Below are positions 52,995-61,721 of a stretch of 64,000 nucleotides of DNA, piece after piece (position 1 is the stretch's first letter; each line of letters opens with the position of its first letter). Location of the stretch: contig NZ_CP091913.1 in the NCBI RefSeq assembly GCF_022063185.1, positions 3,101,501 through 3,165,500 of the forward strand, read 5' to 3'. The notes under the pieces were generated by a model that was not told the DNA's origin, did not search any database, and saw nothing but the letters and a program-made list of their open reading frames with translations. This stretch comes from Nostoc sp. UHCC 0870 (lineage in GTDB: Bacteria; Cyanobacteriota; Cyanobacteriia; Cyanobacteriales; Nostocaceae). Made by a program: the position numbers and the translations under genes.

Positions 52995-53491
52995 ACAGAA
53001 TATAAAACCAATTCGCAATGGACTAACGTCCCGCTCCGTTGGCGCAGCCTCTGTCTACGACACGCTCCGCGAACGCAGAGAAGACAGCAATTCGCAATAA
53101 ATCTTGCAAAAGTCAGAAAATGAGATGTGTCATTCTGAATGAAATATAGAATCTTTGAGATGTTTCGCTTTGCTCAACATGACACCTTAAGCATTTATGC
53201 AAGAGGTCTAATAATTACACCATATCATTGCTAATGGAGCTTCCCCTTGACTTTGTTATCTTTTTATGAAAATATACATACTGTGTATAAATAAATAATA
53301 GTTCATTAAAGATTTCAGGATATTTATTGTAAATTCAAGGGTTTAAGACCCCTACGTCTACACGTAGTATCAGTTGATTTTGGGTTTAAATCCCCGACTC
53401 CAACTGTATTTAATTTTGAATTTTGTTAGCGCAGCGTTAGCGAGTCCGCGAGCGTCATTTTGAATTTTGAATTGTTAATTAGGGGGTCATC
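52995..53491. other. repeat-rich intergenic region between PKS2 and TolC
   Basis: These 497 bases contain no gene. They contain a 'cgctccgttggcgcagcc' type repeat (53028-53085), a 'tcattctgaatgaaatatagaatct' type repeat (53131-53190), a CTACGT / ACGTAG hairpin (53352-53367), and the compound TTTTGAA/GTTAGCGCAG repeat at 53412-53474. A TolC promoter would have to lie in the AT-rich part around 53240-53340. Confidence 0.6.
53412..53474. repeat. compound repeat upstream of TolC
   Basis: This is the shorter form of the element at 30104-30193 and has the same orientation relative to its gene. It reads TTTTGAA units, GTTAGCGCAGCGTTAGCGAG, GAGCGTCATTTTGAA and TTTTGAA. It ends 17 bases before the TolC GTG start. 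Confidence 0.87.
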
Positions 53492-54949
53492 GTGTTTATA
53501 GATTTATTTCTAAGTGGCGGAATACTATTAAATAATAGTGTAGCAATTCAAGGAAATTTAACTGGTTATAAAACTAGCCAGTTAGATATGGTGAAAACTA
53601 TATCACCCAGCCTTTTACAGGCTAACAAAAATCCCCTAGAGTTACCTACAAATTCTGAAGAAGTCAAAATTACAAACAATTATCCAATTACTCTTCAACA
53701 AGCTGTAGAACTAGGGCAAAAAAACAATAATCAGTTACAGGTAGCATTACTGACGGTAGAACGCAGTCGATATGTACTGCGCCAACGGGAAGCGGAAGCT
53801 GGTTTATATCCCACGGTTAGTTTAAATGCAGGTGTGACATATCAAAAGTTAGCTGAAGGTCAACTTCAGCAAGAACAATTGCGGCAACAGTTAAGTGATG
53901 CTAGAGAGAGAGACTCTAATCTTTCTTCTAACTCAGAAGCAGCAACTTCTACTTTTAACGGGAGAGTGCAAATCATTCAAAATCTCAAACCAGAAACATC
54001 CCAGAGAAAGATAGCTGAAGAAGAAATAATTGTCAATGAGTTAGAAGTAGAGCGTCTGTCTGAAGAAATTCGTTTGAATATTGCCACAGATTACTATAAT
54101 CTACAACAGGCAGATGAAGAAGCACGGATTGCTTTGTCCTCTGTAGAAAATTCCCAGGCTAGTTTACGAGATGCAGTAGCTTTAGAACGCGCCGGCGTGG
54201 GGACAAGATTTGATGTTTTGCGATCGCAAGTCAATTTAGCCAATGCTCAACAAAGGTTGACTCAATCCATTGCTAGACAACAAACCACTCGTCGTCAGTT
54301 AGCGGCTCGGTTAAATTTATCGCAAACGACGAATATCAGTGCAGCTGATCCCGTGCAAATAGCAGAGTTGTGGCAAAAAAGCTTAGAAGAAAGTATTCTT
54401 CTAGCTTTTCAAAACCGTCCTGAACTGCAACAGGAACTAGCGCGGCGCAAAATTGCCATAGAACAAACATCCACACCAGATGCAACTTACAATTCTTTTA
54501 TCAATTACAATCTCCTTGACCGATTTAATGATCAAGTTGCCATTACAGATGGTTACGCAGCAGGACTGAGCATCAATAAAACTTTATTTAATGGGGGAGT
54601 AACCAGAGCCAGGGTAGCTCAAGCAAAAGCGGATATTGCGATCGCAGAAACAAGATTTGCCGATCAAATTGATCAAGTCCGGTTACAAGTAGAGCAAGCC
54701 TTTTTTAACAAGCAAGCCAATTTAAAAAATATCCAAACCGCCGACACAGCCTTAGAACAAGCTAAAGAATCTTTACGCCTTGCAAGGTTAAGATTTCAGG
54801 CGGGTGTGGGGACTCAAACTGATGTCATCAACGCTGAAAATGAGTTAACACAAGCTGAAGGAAATCGACTTACCGCAATTTTAGATTACAATCGCGCTCT
54901 GGTCAGTTTAAAACGAGCCGTTGCCGGAAATCGAGTTAAATCTACTTAA
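53492..54949 (+). CDS. TolC family outer membrane channel protein
   Basis: The 485-residue product starts at a GTG preceded by AGGGGG. Two OEP repeats are visible: residues about 65-270 (ITLQQAVELGQKNNNQLQVA, AEAGLYPTVSLNAGVTY, AGVGTRFDVLRSQVNLANAQQ) and about 300-480 (ESILLAFQNRPELQQELARR, KTLFNGGVTRARVAQAKADI, AGVGTQTDVINAENELTQAEG). TolC proteins form the outer membrane duct for type I secretion and efflux. The matching HlyD and ABC genes are at 28.5-33.1 kb. The first 20 residues (MFIDLFLSGGILLNNSVAIQ) are only weakly signal-peptide-like, so the real start may differ. The gene ends in an 8-base overlap with the convergent decarboxylase gene. Confidence 0.9.
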   Translation: MFIDLFLSGGILLNNSVAIQGNLTGYKTSQLDMVKTISPSLLQANKNPLELPTNSEEVKITNNYPITLQQAVELGQKNNNQLQVALLTVERSRYVLRQREAEAGLYPTVSLNAGVTYQKLAEGQLQQEQLRQQLSDARERDSNLSSNSEAATSTFNGRVQIIQNLKPETSQRKIAEEEIIVNELEVERLSEEIRLNIATDYYNLQQADEEARIALSSVENSQASLRDAVALERAGVGTRFDVLRSQVNLANAQQRLTQSIARQQTTRRQLAARLNLSQTTNISAADPVQIAELWQKSLEESILLAFQNRPELQQELARRKIAIEQTSTPDATYNSFINYNLLDRFNDQVAITDGYAAGLSINKTLFNGGVTRARVAQAKADIAIAETRFADQIDQVRLQVEQAFFNKQANLKNIQTADTALEQAKESLRLARLRFQAGVGTQTDVINAENELTQAEGNRLTAILDYNRALVSLKRAVAGNRVKST

Positions 54950-56477
54950 CTACCTTTAAACTTTGGAGAGTCGTATCACAACAACCGCTAATAAATCCGC
55001 CTTGCTCTTGAATATGCTGTAAATATTCCAGCACAGATGATGTAATAACTTCCCCAGGAATTAACGCCGGAATTCCTGGGGGATAGGGACAAACAATTTC
55101 CGCACAGATGCGATCGCAACTCTCTAACACAGGTACAATTTCACTAGCAGCAAAAAAAGCCTCACGGGGAGAAATTCGCTTTAACTCTTGCTCCCTACAA
55201 GGGAAGGAGTTGGGGGTTAGGTTCGAGAGTTTGGTAGGGTGCGTCAGTATGTATCTTTTCTGGGTATAGTTGGGTTCTATCGCATTGACGCACCCTACAT
55301 TGTGGATATTTTTTTGTCTGGAAGTCCCTAAACTCCTAAAACCCTGCACCAACTGCTCAATATCATCTGCTGTGTTACCCAAACTAATAATAAAAGTAAT
55401 ATTTTGCAGTGTAGCAAACTCCGCCGTTACACCCTGTGCATCCAATATTTCCTCCGCCTCAAACCCCGTCAAACCTAAACCAGAAACCGTAACAGTTAGC
55501 CGTGTTCTATCCAAATCTACAAACCCAGGTGATAAACAACCTTCTTCTGGTAACTGCAAAACTGATAAACCTGATATTTGACTGATTCTAGTTCTCGCAT
55601 CATCTGCAAGCTGCAAAGTGCGAGACATGAGTTCTTTCCCCTCCATCGCCATTTGCTGACGTGCCGCATCGAGGGAAGCTAACAATACATAACTGGGACT
55701 GGTAGACTGTAAAAGTTGCAAAGCTTTACTTACTCGGTCAATATCTATCCTCTCACCTTGGACGTGCAGCATTGATGCTTGTGTCATTGCACCGAGTACC
55801 TTGTGAATCGACTGCACAGTTAAATCTGCACCGGCGGCTAAAGCTGGGGTAGGTAGTTGGGGATGAAAAGCAAAATGTGCGCCGTGGGCTTCGTCTACCA
55901 GCAAAGGAATATGATATTCATGGGTAATGTGAGCGATCGCCTGTAAATCTCCACAAACACCGTAATATGTCGGGTAAACTGTCAACACCGCCTTAGCATC
56001 TGGATGTTGTTCCAGAGCAGCTTGTAAGCTCTCAGGCGTGATACTGTGGGCAATATCTAAAACTGAGTCATATTCAGGGTTAACGAAAATTGGCATTGCA
56101 CCAGAGAGAATTAAACCAGCGATCGCAGATGAATGCACATTACGCGGCAAAATTATCTTATCCCCTACACCACAAGTAGCCAGAATTGCCGCCTCAATTC
56201 CACAAGTAGAACCATTGACTAAAAACCATGTTTGTGAAGCACCAAAAGCCGCAGCCGCTAACTGTTGCGCCTGTTGAATTACCCCTTGAGGTGCAGATAA
56301 ATTATCTAAATCAGCCAATTCTGTTAAATCAACACCAAACACATCCCTACCCAACAAATCAGCCAAAGGTTGAGCAATTCCTCGTCCCCGCTTATGTCCT
56401 GGGGTGTAAAAAGCAGCGTGAGGACGAGCAGCACAGTTTTTTAAAGCTTCTAGTAAAGGTGCTTGGTTTTGATTCAT
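54942..56477 (-). CDS. Orn/Lys/Arg decarboxylase family protein
   Basis: The 511-residue PLP enzyme has the major domain of the Orn/Lys/Arg decarboxylase family: FYTPGHKRG near the N terminus, FLVNGSTCGIEAAIL, VDEAHGAHFAFHPQLP, and VQSIHKVLGAMTQ, where the Lys would bind PLP. Short cyanobacterial members of this family (without the N-terminal wing domain) are annotated as arginine or lysine decarboxylases; the substrate is not settled here. Residues about 392-431, between the small domain and ISPREAFFA, are read from two interspersed repeats and interrupt the family pattern, adding about 35-40 residues (inference). If the fold is intact the enzyme may still work. It is convergent with TolC, with an 8-base overlap. 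Confidence 0.87.
   Translation of the reverse strand: MNQNQAPLLEALKNCAARPHAAFYTPGHKRGRGIAQPLADLLGRDVFGVDLTELADLDNLSAPQGVIQQAQQLAAAAFGASQTWFLVNGSTCGIEAAILATCGVGDKIILPRNVHSSAIAGLILSGAMPIFVNPEYDSVLDIAHSITPESLQAALEQHPDAKAVLTVYPTYYGVCGDLQAIAHITHEYHIPLLVDEAHGAHFAFHPQLPTPALAAGADLTVQSIHKVLGAMTQASMLHVQGERIDIDRVSKALQLLQSTSPSYVLLASLDAARQQMAMEGKELMSRTLQLADDARTRISQISGLSVLQLPEEGCLSPGFVDLDRTRLTVTVSGLGLTGFEAEEILDAQGVTAEFATLQNITFIISLGNTADDIEQLVQGFRSLGTSRQKNIHNVGCVNAIEPNYTQKRYILTHPTKLSNLTPNSFPCREQELKRISPREAFFAASEIVPVLESCDRICAEIVCPYPPGIPALIPGEVITSSVLEYLQHIQEQGGFISGCCDTTLQSLKVVK
55186..55300 (-). repeat. two interspersed repeats inside the decarboxylase gene
   Basis: An element with perfect 13-bp arms, GTAGGGTGCGTCA (55234-55246) and TGACGCACCCTAC (55286-55298), is joined to a ctccctacaagggaaggagt / gggggttaggttc element (55190-55225). 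Both belong to repeat families seen elsewhere in this window (16865-16972, 48948-48985). They are read in frame. Confidence 0.88.
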
Positions 56478-56785
56478 TAATCTGACTCGTAAATTAATTT
56501 TTTGACTTGTAAATCAAGTTTTTGACTTGTAACGCTGTGATTCTCGCCAACGAATTAGATAGTGGGGGGAAATTGAAGACATCCACCACCGTTATTTTCT
56601 CCAGAGTGACGCAAAGCTCTAAAAGGGATTAATTTTGAATTTTGAATTTTGAATTTTGAATTGTTAATTGTATCTTGCTCTGTTTCTAGCTAAAATAACA
56701 CTTTTGGGCATAGCTATTTGGGGAGATGTCAACAATTCCAGTTTTCATCTAGTTTGAGAAGGTTGAATAATTTATGAGATGAATC
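56478..56785. other. repeat-rich intergenic region upstream of ychF
   Basis: This region divides the minus-strand decarboxylase from the plus-strand proline-rich ORF and ychF. It holds three imperfect TTTTGACTTGTAA direct repeats (56480-56531) and a TTTTGAA array (56634-56662). No gene was found. Promoters for both directions are expected here. Confidence 0.55.
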
Positions 56786-57007
56786 ATGATTCGACCTACA
56801 GTTATTACTATCCCCGAACCGCAAGTTCCCAACCCTGAGCCAAACCCATTACCAGAACCAACACCCACACCAGAGCCTACAATTCCCCGTCCCTTTCCTG
56901 AGCCTGTACCAGAACCAGTACCTGCTCCCATTCCCCAACCAGCACCTGCTCCCATTCCCCAACCAGTACCTGCTCCCATTCCCCAGACTATACCAAGTCC
57001 TGTTTAG
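56786..57007 (+). CDS. small proline-rich protein (hypothetical)
   Basis: The 73-residue ORF starts MIRPTVITIPEPQVPNPEPN and continues as Pro-Glu then PAPIPQP repeats to IPQTIPSPV. It has no signal peptide or recognised domain. It ends 38 bases before ychF on the same strand, so it could be a leader gene or a repeat-grown ORF. The opposite strand is also open over this stretch (Gly-rich), which weakens the case. I keep it because of its position, a clear ATG and a consistent PxP pattern from start to end. Confidence 0.42.
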   Translation: MIRPTVITIPEPQVPNPEPNPLPEPTPTPEPTIPRPFPEPVPEPVPAPIPQPAPAPIPQPVPAPIPQTIPSPV

Positions 57008-57045
57008 TTTAACCCTGTCCATAAACTCAAAATCTAAAATCTAAA

Positions 57046-58137
57046 ATGCTAAGAGCCGGAATTGTCGGACTTCCCAACGTCGGAAAATCTACTTTATTTA
57101 ATGCTGTAGTTGCTAACGCCAAAGCAGAAGCAGCTAACTTCCCGTTTTGTACCATTGAACCCAATGTCGGCGTTGTTGCAGTACCAGACGAACGCTTAAA
57201 CGTGCTTGCTAAAATTTCCGGTTCAGCACAAATTATCCCCGCACGAGTTGAGTTTGTGGATATTGCTGGCTTGGTGAAAGGTGCTAGCCAAGGTGAAGGA
57301 CTAGGTAATCAGTTTCTCTCTCACATTCGGGAAGTTGATGCGATCGTTCATGTGGTACGTTGTTTTGAAAATGATGACATTATCCATGTCGCTGGTTCAG
57401 TTGACCCAGCGCGAGATATTGAAATCATTAATCTAGAACTAGGTTTAGCAGATTTATCACAAATAGAACGTCGCATTGAACGCACCCGTAAGCAAGCACG
57501 TACTAGTAAAGAAGCACAATTTGAAATCACAATCTTAGAAAAATTAGCTGCGGCTTTAAATGAAGGTAAATCAATCCGTCAAGTCAGTTTAACTGATGAA
57601 GAAGCCGAAATTATTCAAGGCTTAGGAATGCTTACTAATAAGCCAATTATCTACGCTGCAAATGTATCTGAAGATGACTTAGCAACAGGTAATGATTTTG
57701 TAGAACAAGTACGAAAAATTGCATCTCAAGAAAATGCTCAAGTCGTAATTGTCTCTGCTCAAGTAGAAGCGGAATTAGTAGAATTACCAGAAGAAGATAA
57801 AGCTGATTTTCTGGAATCTTTGGGTGTGAAAGAAGGTGGTTTAAAATCTTTAATTACTGCAACATACACCCTATTAGGGTTGCGGACATATTTTACCTGT
57901 GGTCCAAAAGAAACCCGCGCCTGGACTATTAATGCTGGGATGTCAGCACCTCAAGCAGCAGGTGTAATTCACTCCGATTTTGAACGTGGCTTTATTCGCG
58001 CTGAAACCGTTGCTTACAATGATTTAGTCACAAACGGTTCAATGAATGCAGCCAAAGAAAAAGGTTTAGTACGGAGCGAAGGGAAAGAGTACACTGTGCA
58101 AGAAGGGGATGTAATGTTATTCAGATTTAATGTCTAA
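57046..58137 (+). CDS. ychF: redox-regulated ATPase YchF (Obg family)
   Basis: The 363-residue length is standard for YchF. The sequence starts MLRAGIVGLPNVGKSTLFNA (P-loop), with NFPFCTIEPNVGVVAVPD (switch region), VDIAGLVKGASQGEGLGN (G3 motif) and the C-terminal TGS domain (LRTYFTCGPKETRAWTI, then YTVQEGDVMLFRFNV). YchF binds ATP in preference to GTP and associates with ribosomes, with roles in stress response and translation. It is a conserved housekeeping gene and marks the end of the accessory region. Confidence 0.97.
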   Translation: MLRAGIVGLPNVGKSTLFNAVVANAKAEAANFPFCTIEPNVGVVAVPDERLNVLAKISGSAQIIPARVEFVDIAGLVKGASQGEGLGNQFLSHIREVDAIVHVVRCFENDDIIHVAGSVDPARDIEIINLELGLADLSQIERRIERTRKQARTSKEAQFEITILEKLAAALNEGKSIRQVSLTDEEAEIIQGLGMLTNKPIIYAANVSEDDLATGNDFVEQVRKIASQENAQVVIVSAQVEAELVELPEEDKADFLESLGVKEGGLKSLITATYTLLGLRTYFTCGPKETRAWTINAGMSAPQAAGVIHSDFERGFIRAETVAYNDLVTNGSMNAAKEKGLVRSEGKEYTVQEGDVMLFRFNV

Positions 58138-58143
58138 TTGTAG

Positions 58144-58163
58144 AGACGCGACTTACCGCGTCT
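58144..58163 (+). terminator. AGACGCG hairpin after ychF
   Basis: Seven-base arms AGACGCG / CGCGTCT with a 6-base loop lie 7 bases past the ychF stop codon and are followed within 20 bases by a T-run (ctttttg). It is also a member of the 'gtagagacg' interspersed repeat family, so it may be a repeat serving as terminator. Confidence 0.6.
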
Positions 58164-58212
58164 TAATTCATCACTTTTTGATCTATCCCACTTCCAAACC
58201 AGGATTTCAAAG

Positions 58213-58235
58213 TCTCTCTCCTCGCAGGAGAGAGA
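58213..58235. repeat. TCTCTCTCCT hairpin
   Basis: Perfect 10-bp arms TCTCTCTCCT / AGGAGAGAGA flank a CGC loop, downstream of ychF. It is an interspersed palindrome of the Nostoc type. Confidence 0.85.
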
Positions 58236-58281
58236 TTTAGAGAGAGGTTTTCCAGATACCGTGAAAAGTTAGATTCCATAT

Positions 58282-58410
58282 TTACAAAACATCATCACCC
58301 AAAATGTAAATATAACCGCCTAAATTTTCATCATCCGTACCTACAACTACGCCACCATCTGCACCGGGAATAAGTTCTATAGCTTCGATATTTTTATAAC
58401 TAATTTATGT
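58282..58410 (-). pseudogene. C-terminal gene fragment (about 40 codons)
   Basis: The minus strand reads YKNIEAIELIPGADGGVVVG, continues TDDENLGGYIYILGDDVL, and ends at a TAA (58282-58284). The stretch looks like genuine protein (a beta-rich end), but an in-frame stop lies just upstream and no start codon or upstream coding sequence is present. It is best read as the remnant 3' end of a deleted gene. The family is not identified. Confidence 0.55.
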
Positions 58411-58571
58411 TTAAGGTTTTTCATTAATAGCTCTGCTATTGAATGCAATAAAAATAACATAAAGGTAGCGATCGCCTTAAAAAACCCAAAAGCACAAATA
58501 TTTTACGCCATCCTACTACCTTGGTGTATTATATTTTGGTGAACTTATTAAGAATATTTCCTATTTAATCT

Positions 58572-59669
58572 ATGGTTTTCTTGTTTGGTATTGAACATGA
58601 AGTAGCTTTCCTCAACCGAGAGGGAAAGTTTGCAGATTTTACCTGTACAAAATTTGCAGATTTTGCTCAAATTATCGACAAACTGCCCATTTATGCTGAT
58701 GACCATCTGCAATTGCGTGTGGGTGATGCTGGTATTAGAACCAAGAGATGGTACATCGAAGGATTTGAAAGATTCGCAGATTCTGACAAGGTAATCGATT
58801 GTACCTCAAAAGGTATAGAAATTAGAACCACAATCCACTCTCATATTCAGGGAGCGATTCAGGAATTATCCGCCAGTTTTGATTTACTACGTGAGGTAGC
58901 TGTTGAATTGGGCTTTTCCCCAGTGTTAACTAGTTTTAATCCCTACAAAACAGCTTTTGAACCCAACCCACCATTAAATGAATACGAAATTCAGCAGTTA
59001 CAGGCTTATCCTGATGAACAAACTGCTTACATTTACATGGTTTCATACGGGCCAGACTTAAATATTTCAGTCCCAGATTTACCAATTGAACAGGTAATTG
59101 ATATTGGTAAAAAGTTGACTTATTACAGTCCTTATATTGTACCTTTTAGTTATAGTTCTCCTTTTTATAACGGCACACTTTGGCAAGGCTTATCAGTCAG
59201 AACATTTATCAGAACTGGTAAAAGATCAGCAGCTTTAGTATTTGTTCCAGAAGAGGAGCAACTAATTAAGAGTGTGCCATCATTAACAAAAATTGCCCGT
59301 CTACCAGCCGAAATAGGACGGATTGAATTTAAAGCTTTTGATAGTTGTGATGATTTTTCTATTTATGCAGCACTATTAGCATTATTAAAGGGTCTAATAT
59401 TAGATGAATCTTTAATTGGTAGAGCCATTACACCAGACGCATCTCTACACCAAATTTCAGCAAAAGAAGGCTTTGGCAACGAAGATATATTAATGAATGC
59501 TAGAGAAATTTTGCAAGCAGCAGAAGTTGCCCTAGGAGATGATCCAGATATTAAATTATTAACACCATTGAAGTTAATGTTAGAACAACGCCGAACAAAA
59601 TCTCATGAGTTAATAGAAGTTTTCCAGCGTTTAGGCTCTATTGAAGATGCACTCAAGCAAACCTATTAA
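58572..59669 (+). CDS. GCS2-like glutamate-cysteine ligase family protein
   Basis: The 365-residue product begins MVFLFGIEHEVAFLNREGKF. The G-x-EHE motif is the metal/substrate-binding strand of the glutamate-cysteine ligase (GCS2/carboxylate-amine ligase) superfamily. Further family-like features are the EIRTTIHSHIQGAIQEL segment and RIEFKAFDSCDDFSIYAAL near residue 255, where the R-x-E-F-K pattern resembles a catalytic strand. It differs from the classic cyanobacterial GshA, so a gamma-glutamyl-type ligation of an unknown amine is possible. It has no clear operon partners; it is preceded by an AT-rich 160-base stretch and followed by a tandem repeat. Confidence 0.6.
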   Translation: MVFLFGIEHEVAFLNREGKFADFTCTKFADFAQIIDKLPIYADDHLQLRVGDAGIRTKRWYIEGFERFADSDKVIDCTSKGIEIRTTIHSHIQGAIQELSASFDLLREVAVELGFSPVLTSFNPYKTAFEPNPPLNEYEIQQLQAYPDEQTAYIYMVSYGPDLNISVPDLPIEQVIDIGKKLTYYSPYIVPFSYSSPFYNGTLWQGLSVRTFIRTGKRSAALVFVPEEEQLIKSVPSLTKIARLPAEIGRIEFKAFDSCDDFSIYAALLALLKGLILDESLIGRAITPDASLHQISAKEGFGNEDILMNAREILQAAEVALGDDPDIKLLTPLKLMLEQRRTKSHELIEVFQRLGSIEDALKQTY

Positions 59670-59670
59670 T

Positions 59671-59749
59671 AGGGGATAGGTGACAGGTGATAGGTGACAG
59701 GTGACAGGTGATAGGTGACAGGTGACAGGGGATAGGGGATAGGGGATAG
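59671..59749. repeat. 'ggtgacaggtgatag' tandem repeat
   Basis: A run of GGTGACA and GGTGATA heptamers turns into GGGGATA units, starting right after the stop of the GCS2-like gene. A reverse-oriented short copy is at 63634-63658. Confidence 0.9.
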
Positions 59750-59823
59750 AGAAAAAGGGCGCAGCCCATTACGAATTACGTTAGCGTAGCGGGACGTTAG
59801 TCCATTATGAATTACGAATTAAT

Positions 59824-61686
59824 TCAATCTCTGACTGTTTCCTTTGTGCTATTTTGAATAGACTTTGGCTCAATTTCTTGGCTGGGGGGAATCTTTTCAA
59901 TGGGAATTAGTGCATTCATTACATCCTTAACAATAGGGGCTGCAACCGTAGAACCATAGGCATTTGCGCCTTTTGGTTCATCTACCACAGCCAAAATCAC
60001 ATAGCGAGGAGATTCCACGGGTAAAATAGCGACAAAACTAGTAATTCTTGCCCCAGGAATATAACCACCGTTAGGGCTGGCTTTTTGGGCTGTGCCGGTT
60101 TTGCCTGCAATGCGATATCCAGGAATTTGGGCAGCCTTACCAGTTCCTACAGTAACAACAGTTTCCATCATTTCTACTACCTTTTGAGCTGTAGTAGTTG
60201 AGAAAATTTGGCGTGGTGCTGGGTGATTAGGTGTGTGATGGATTTGTCCCTTGCTATCAACTAACCCTTGGATGACGTGAGGTGTCACCAACTTACCACC
60301 GTTAGCTAATGCACCTTGCATTTGTACCAGTTGTAATGGTGTTAGAGAAAAACCTTGTCCAAAGGAAGTGGTTGCATTTTCAATCGGTGAACGAATAAAT
60401 ATTTCTTGATTTTTGAGTTTACCACTAGCTACAGAGGGTAAATCTGTATCAACTGCTTGTCCTATCCCCAAACGTTCTAGCCAGTTGTAATAAACCGAAG
60501 GTTTTAACTTTTGGATGATTTTCACCATGCCAATGTTGCTAGAATTTTGCAGAATTTGAGCAATATTAATCTGCCCGTAACCATTAAGTCCGGCATTCCT
60601 GATAGTATATTTACCTATTTGAATTGCCCCAGGATCATTAAATGTATCATCTGCATTGATTACACCATTTTCTAGTGCGATCGCTACAGTCAATGGTTTA
60701 AATGTTGATCCCGGCTCATAAAGATCCGAGACTGTCCAGTTCTTAAATAGGGAAATATCGGCTTTAGAATAGTCATTAGGGTCATAGGTAGGCTGAGAAA
60801 CTAGGGCTAAAATAGAGCCATCTAAGGCATCCATGACAATTACTGCCCCACGTTTGCCCTTAAACTCTTCCATTTGCTTTTTGAGTGCCGCACGGGTAGC
60901 CCTTTGGAGACGACTATCAATAGTCAATTTCATCCTTAAATCGTCGGCAGCCAAGAAACCTTCAGGGGCATTATCTGGCATCACCGCCCCATTTCCAGCT
61001 CGGTTTAAGCTCACAGTTTTTTGAGAACGTTCTAACCACTGGTCTTGGGAGAATTCCACACCAGCCTGACCACGACGGTCAATATTTACGTATCCTACAA
61101 TATCAGCCATCAAATCACCCTGGGGGTAATATCGGGAATATTTGGAAATCAACTCTAAACCATTTAAGCGCAATCCCTTCACCTGATCACCAATAGTTTC
61201 AGGTAAAGCTGAGGACAATGTAATTCCACTTTTTCGGCTTTGAAAAATTTTGACTAACTCAGGCGGAGTTTTATCTAGAAGCGGAGCTAGTTGTTCGGCT
61301 ATGGCTTCATTTGTCTTGTCAAACAGCTTGGGGTGGGCATATAAGGTATAGACAGGACGGTCAATAGCTAACACATTATCATTGCGATCGACAATGAGGC
61401 GACGGGGCGTATAGGGGCGCAATTTCATCATTTGCTGGTTTTTAGCTCTTTGGGTAAGCTTTGGACCCTGAACAATTTGTAAGTTATACAAATTGATGGC
61501 TAAACCTAGCCCCGCAGCCATTAATAGCCCCCAAACAGTCAATAGTCGGAATTTAGCATTTGCTATTTGTTCTTGAGTGGGGGGGACAGTAGCTTTCATG
61601 TCCCTATTTTTAGCAACCCTTCGCTGTCCGGTAAATTCCGGCTTACGTAATTTTCTAAACTTTAATTGACTTGGTGTTTTTTGCAT
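59824..61686 (-). CDS. ftsI: penicillin-binding protein 2 / FtsI (septal transpeptidase)
   Basis: The 620-residue class B PBP has a short basic cytoplasmic N terminus, one membrane helix (about 48-70; LTVWGLLMAAGLGLAINLYN), a dimerisation/pedestal domain (about 95-270) and a transpeptidase domain. The active-site motifs are SxxK in EPGSTFKPLTV near 325, SxN in NSSNIGM near 380, and KTG in IAGKTGTAQKA near 528. It cross-links septal peptidoglycan as part of the divisome. It follows the FtsL-like gene by 35 bases on the same strand, the usual ftsL-ftsI order. The C terminus is a short polar tail. The length is close to that of other cyanobacterial FtsI proteins. Confidence 0.93.
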   Translation of the reverse strand: MQKTPSQLKFRKLRKPEFTGQRRVAKNRDMKATVPPTQEQIANAKFRLLTVWGLLMAAGLGLAINLYNLQIVQGPKLTQRAKNQQMMKLRPYTPRRLIVDRNDNVLAIDRPVYTLYAHPKLFDKTNEAIAEQLAPLLDKTPPELVKIFQSRKSGITLSSALPETIGDQVKGLRLNGLELISKYSRYYPQGDLMADIVGYVNIDRRGQAGVEFSQDQWLERSQKTVSLNRAGNGAVMPDNAPEGFLAADDLRMKLTIDSRLQRATRAALKKQMEEFKGKRGAVIVMDALDGSILALVSQPTYDPNDYSKADISLFKNWTVSDLYEPGSTFKPLTVAIALENGVINADDTFNDPGAIQIGKYTIRNAGLNGYGQINIAQILQNSSNIGMVKIIQKLKPSVYYNWLERLGIGQAVDTDLPSVASGKLKNQEIFIRSPIENATTSFGQGFSLTPLQLVQMQGALANGGKLVTPHVIQGLVDSKGQIHHTPNHPAPRQIFSTTTAQKVVEMMETVVTVGTGKAAQIPGYRIAGKTGTAQKASPNGGYIPGARITSFVAILPVESPRYVILAVVDEPKGANAYGSTVAAPIVKDVMNALIPIEKIPPSQEIEPKSIQNSTKETVRD

Positions 61687-61721
61687 AACCCTACTCCTTT
61701 TCTATTCCCCGTTCCCTATCA

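Noticed and set aside
56749..56979. Minus-strand Gly-rich ORF (GAGTGWGMGAG repeats)
   Set aside because: It is the complement of the proline-rich plus-strand ORF, whose position next to ychF makes the plus strand the better candidate.
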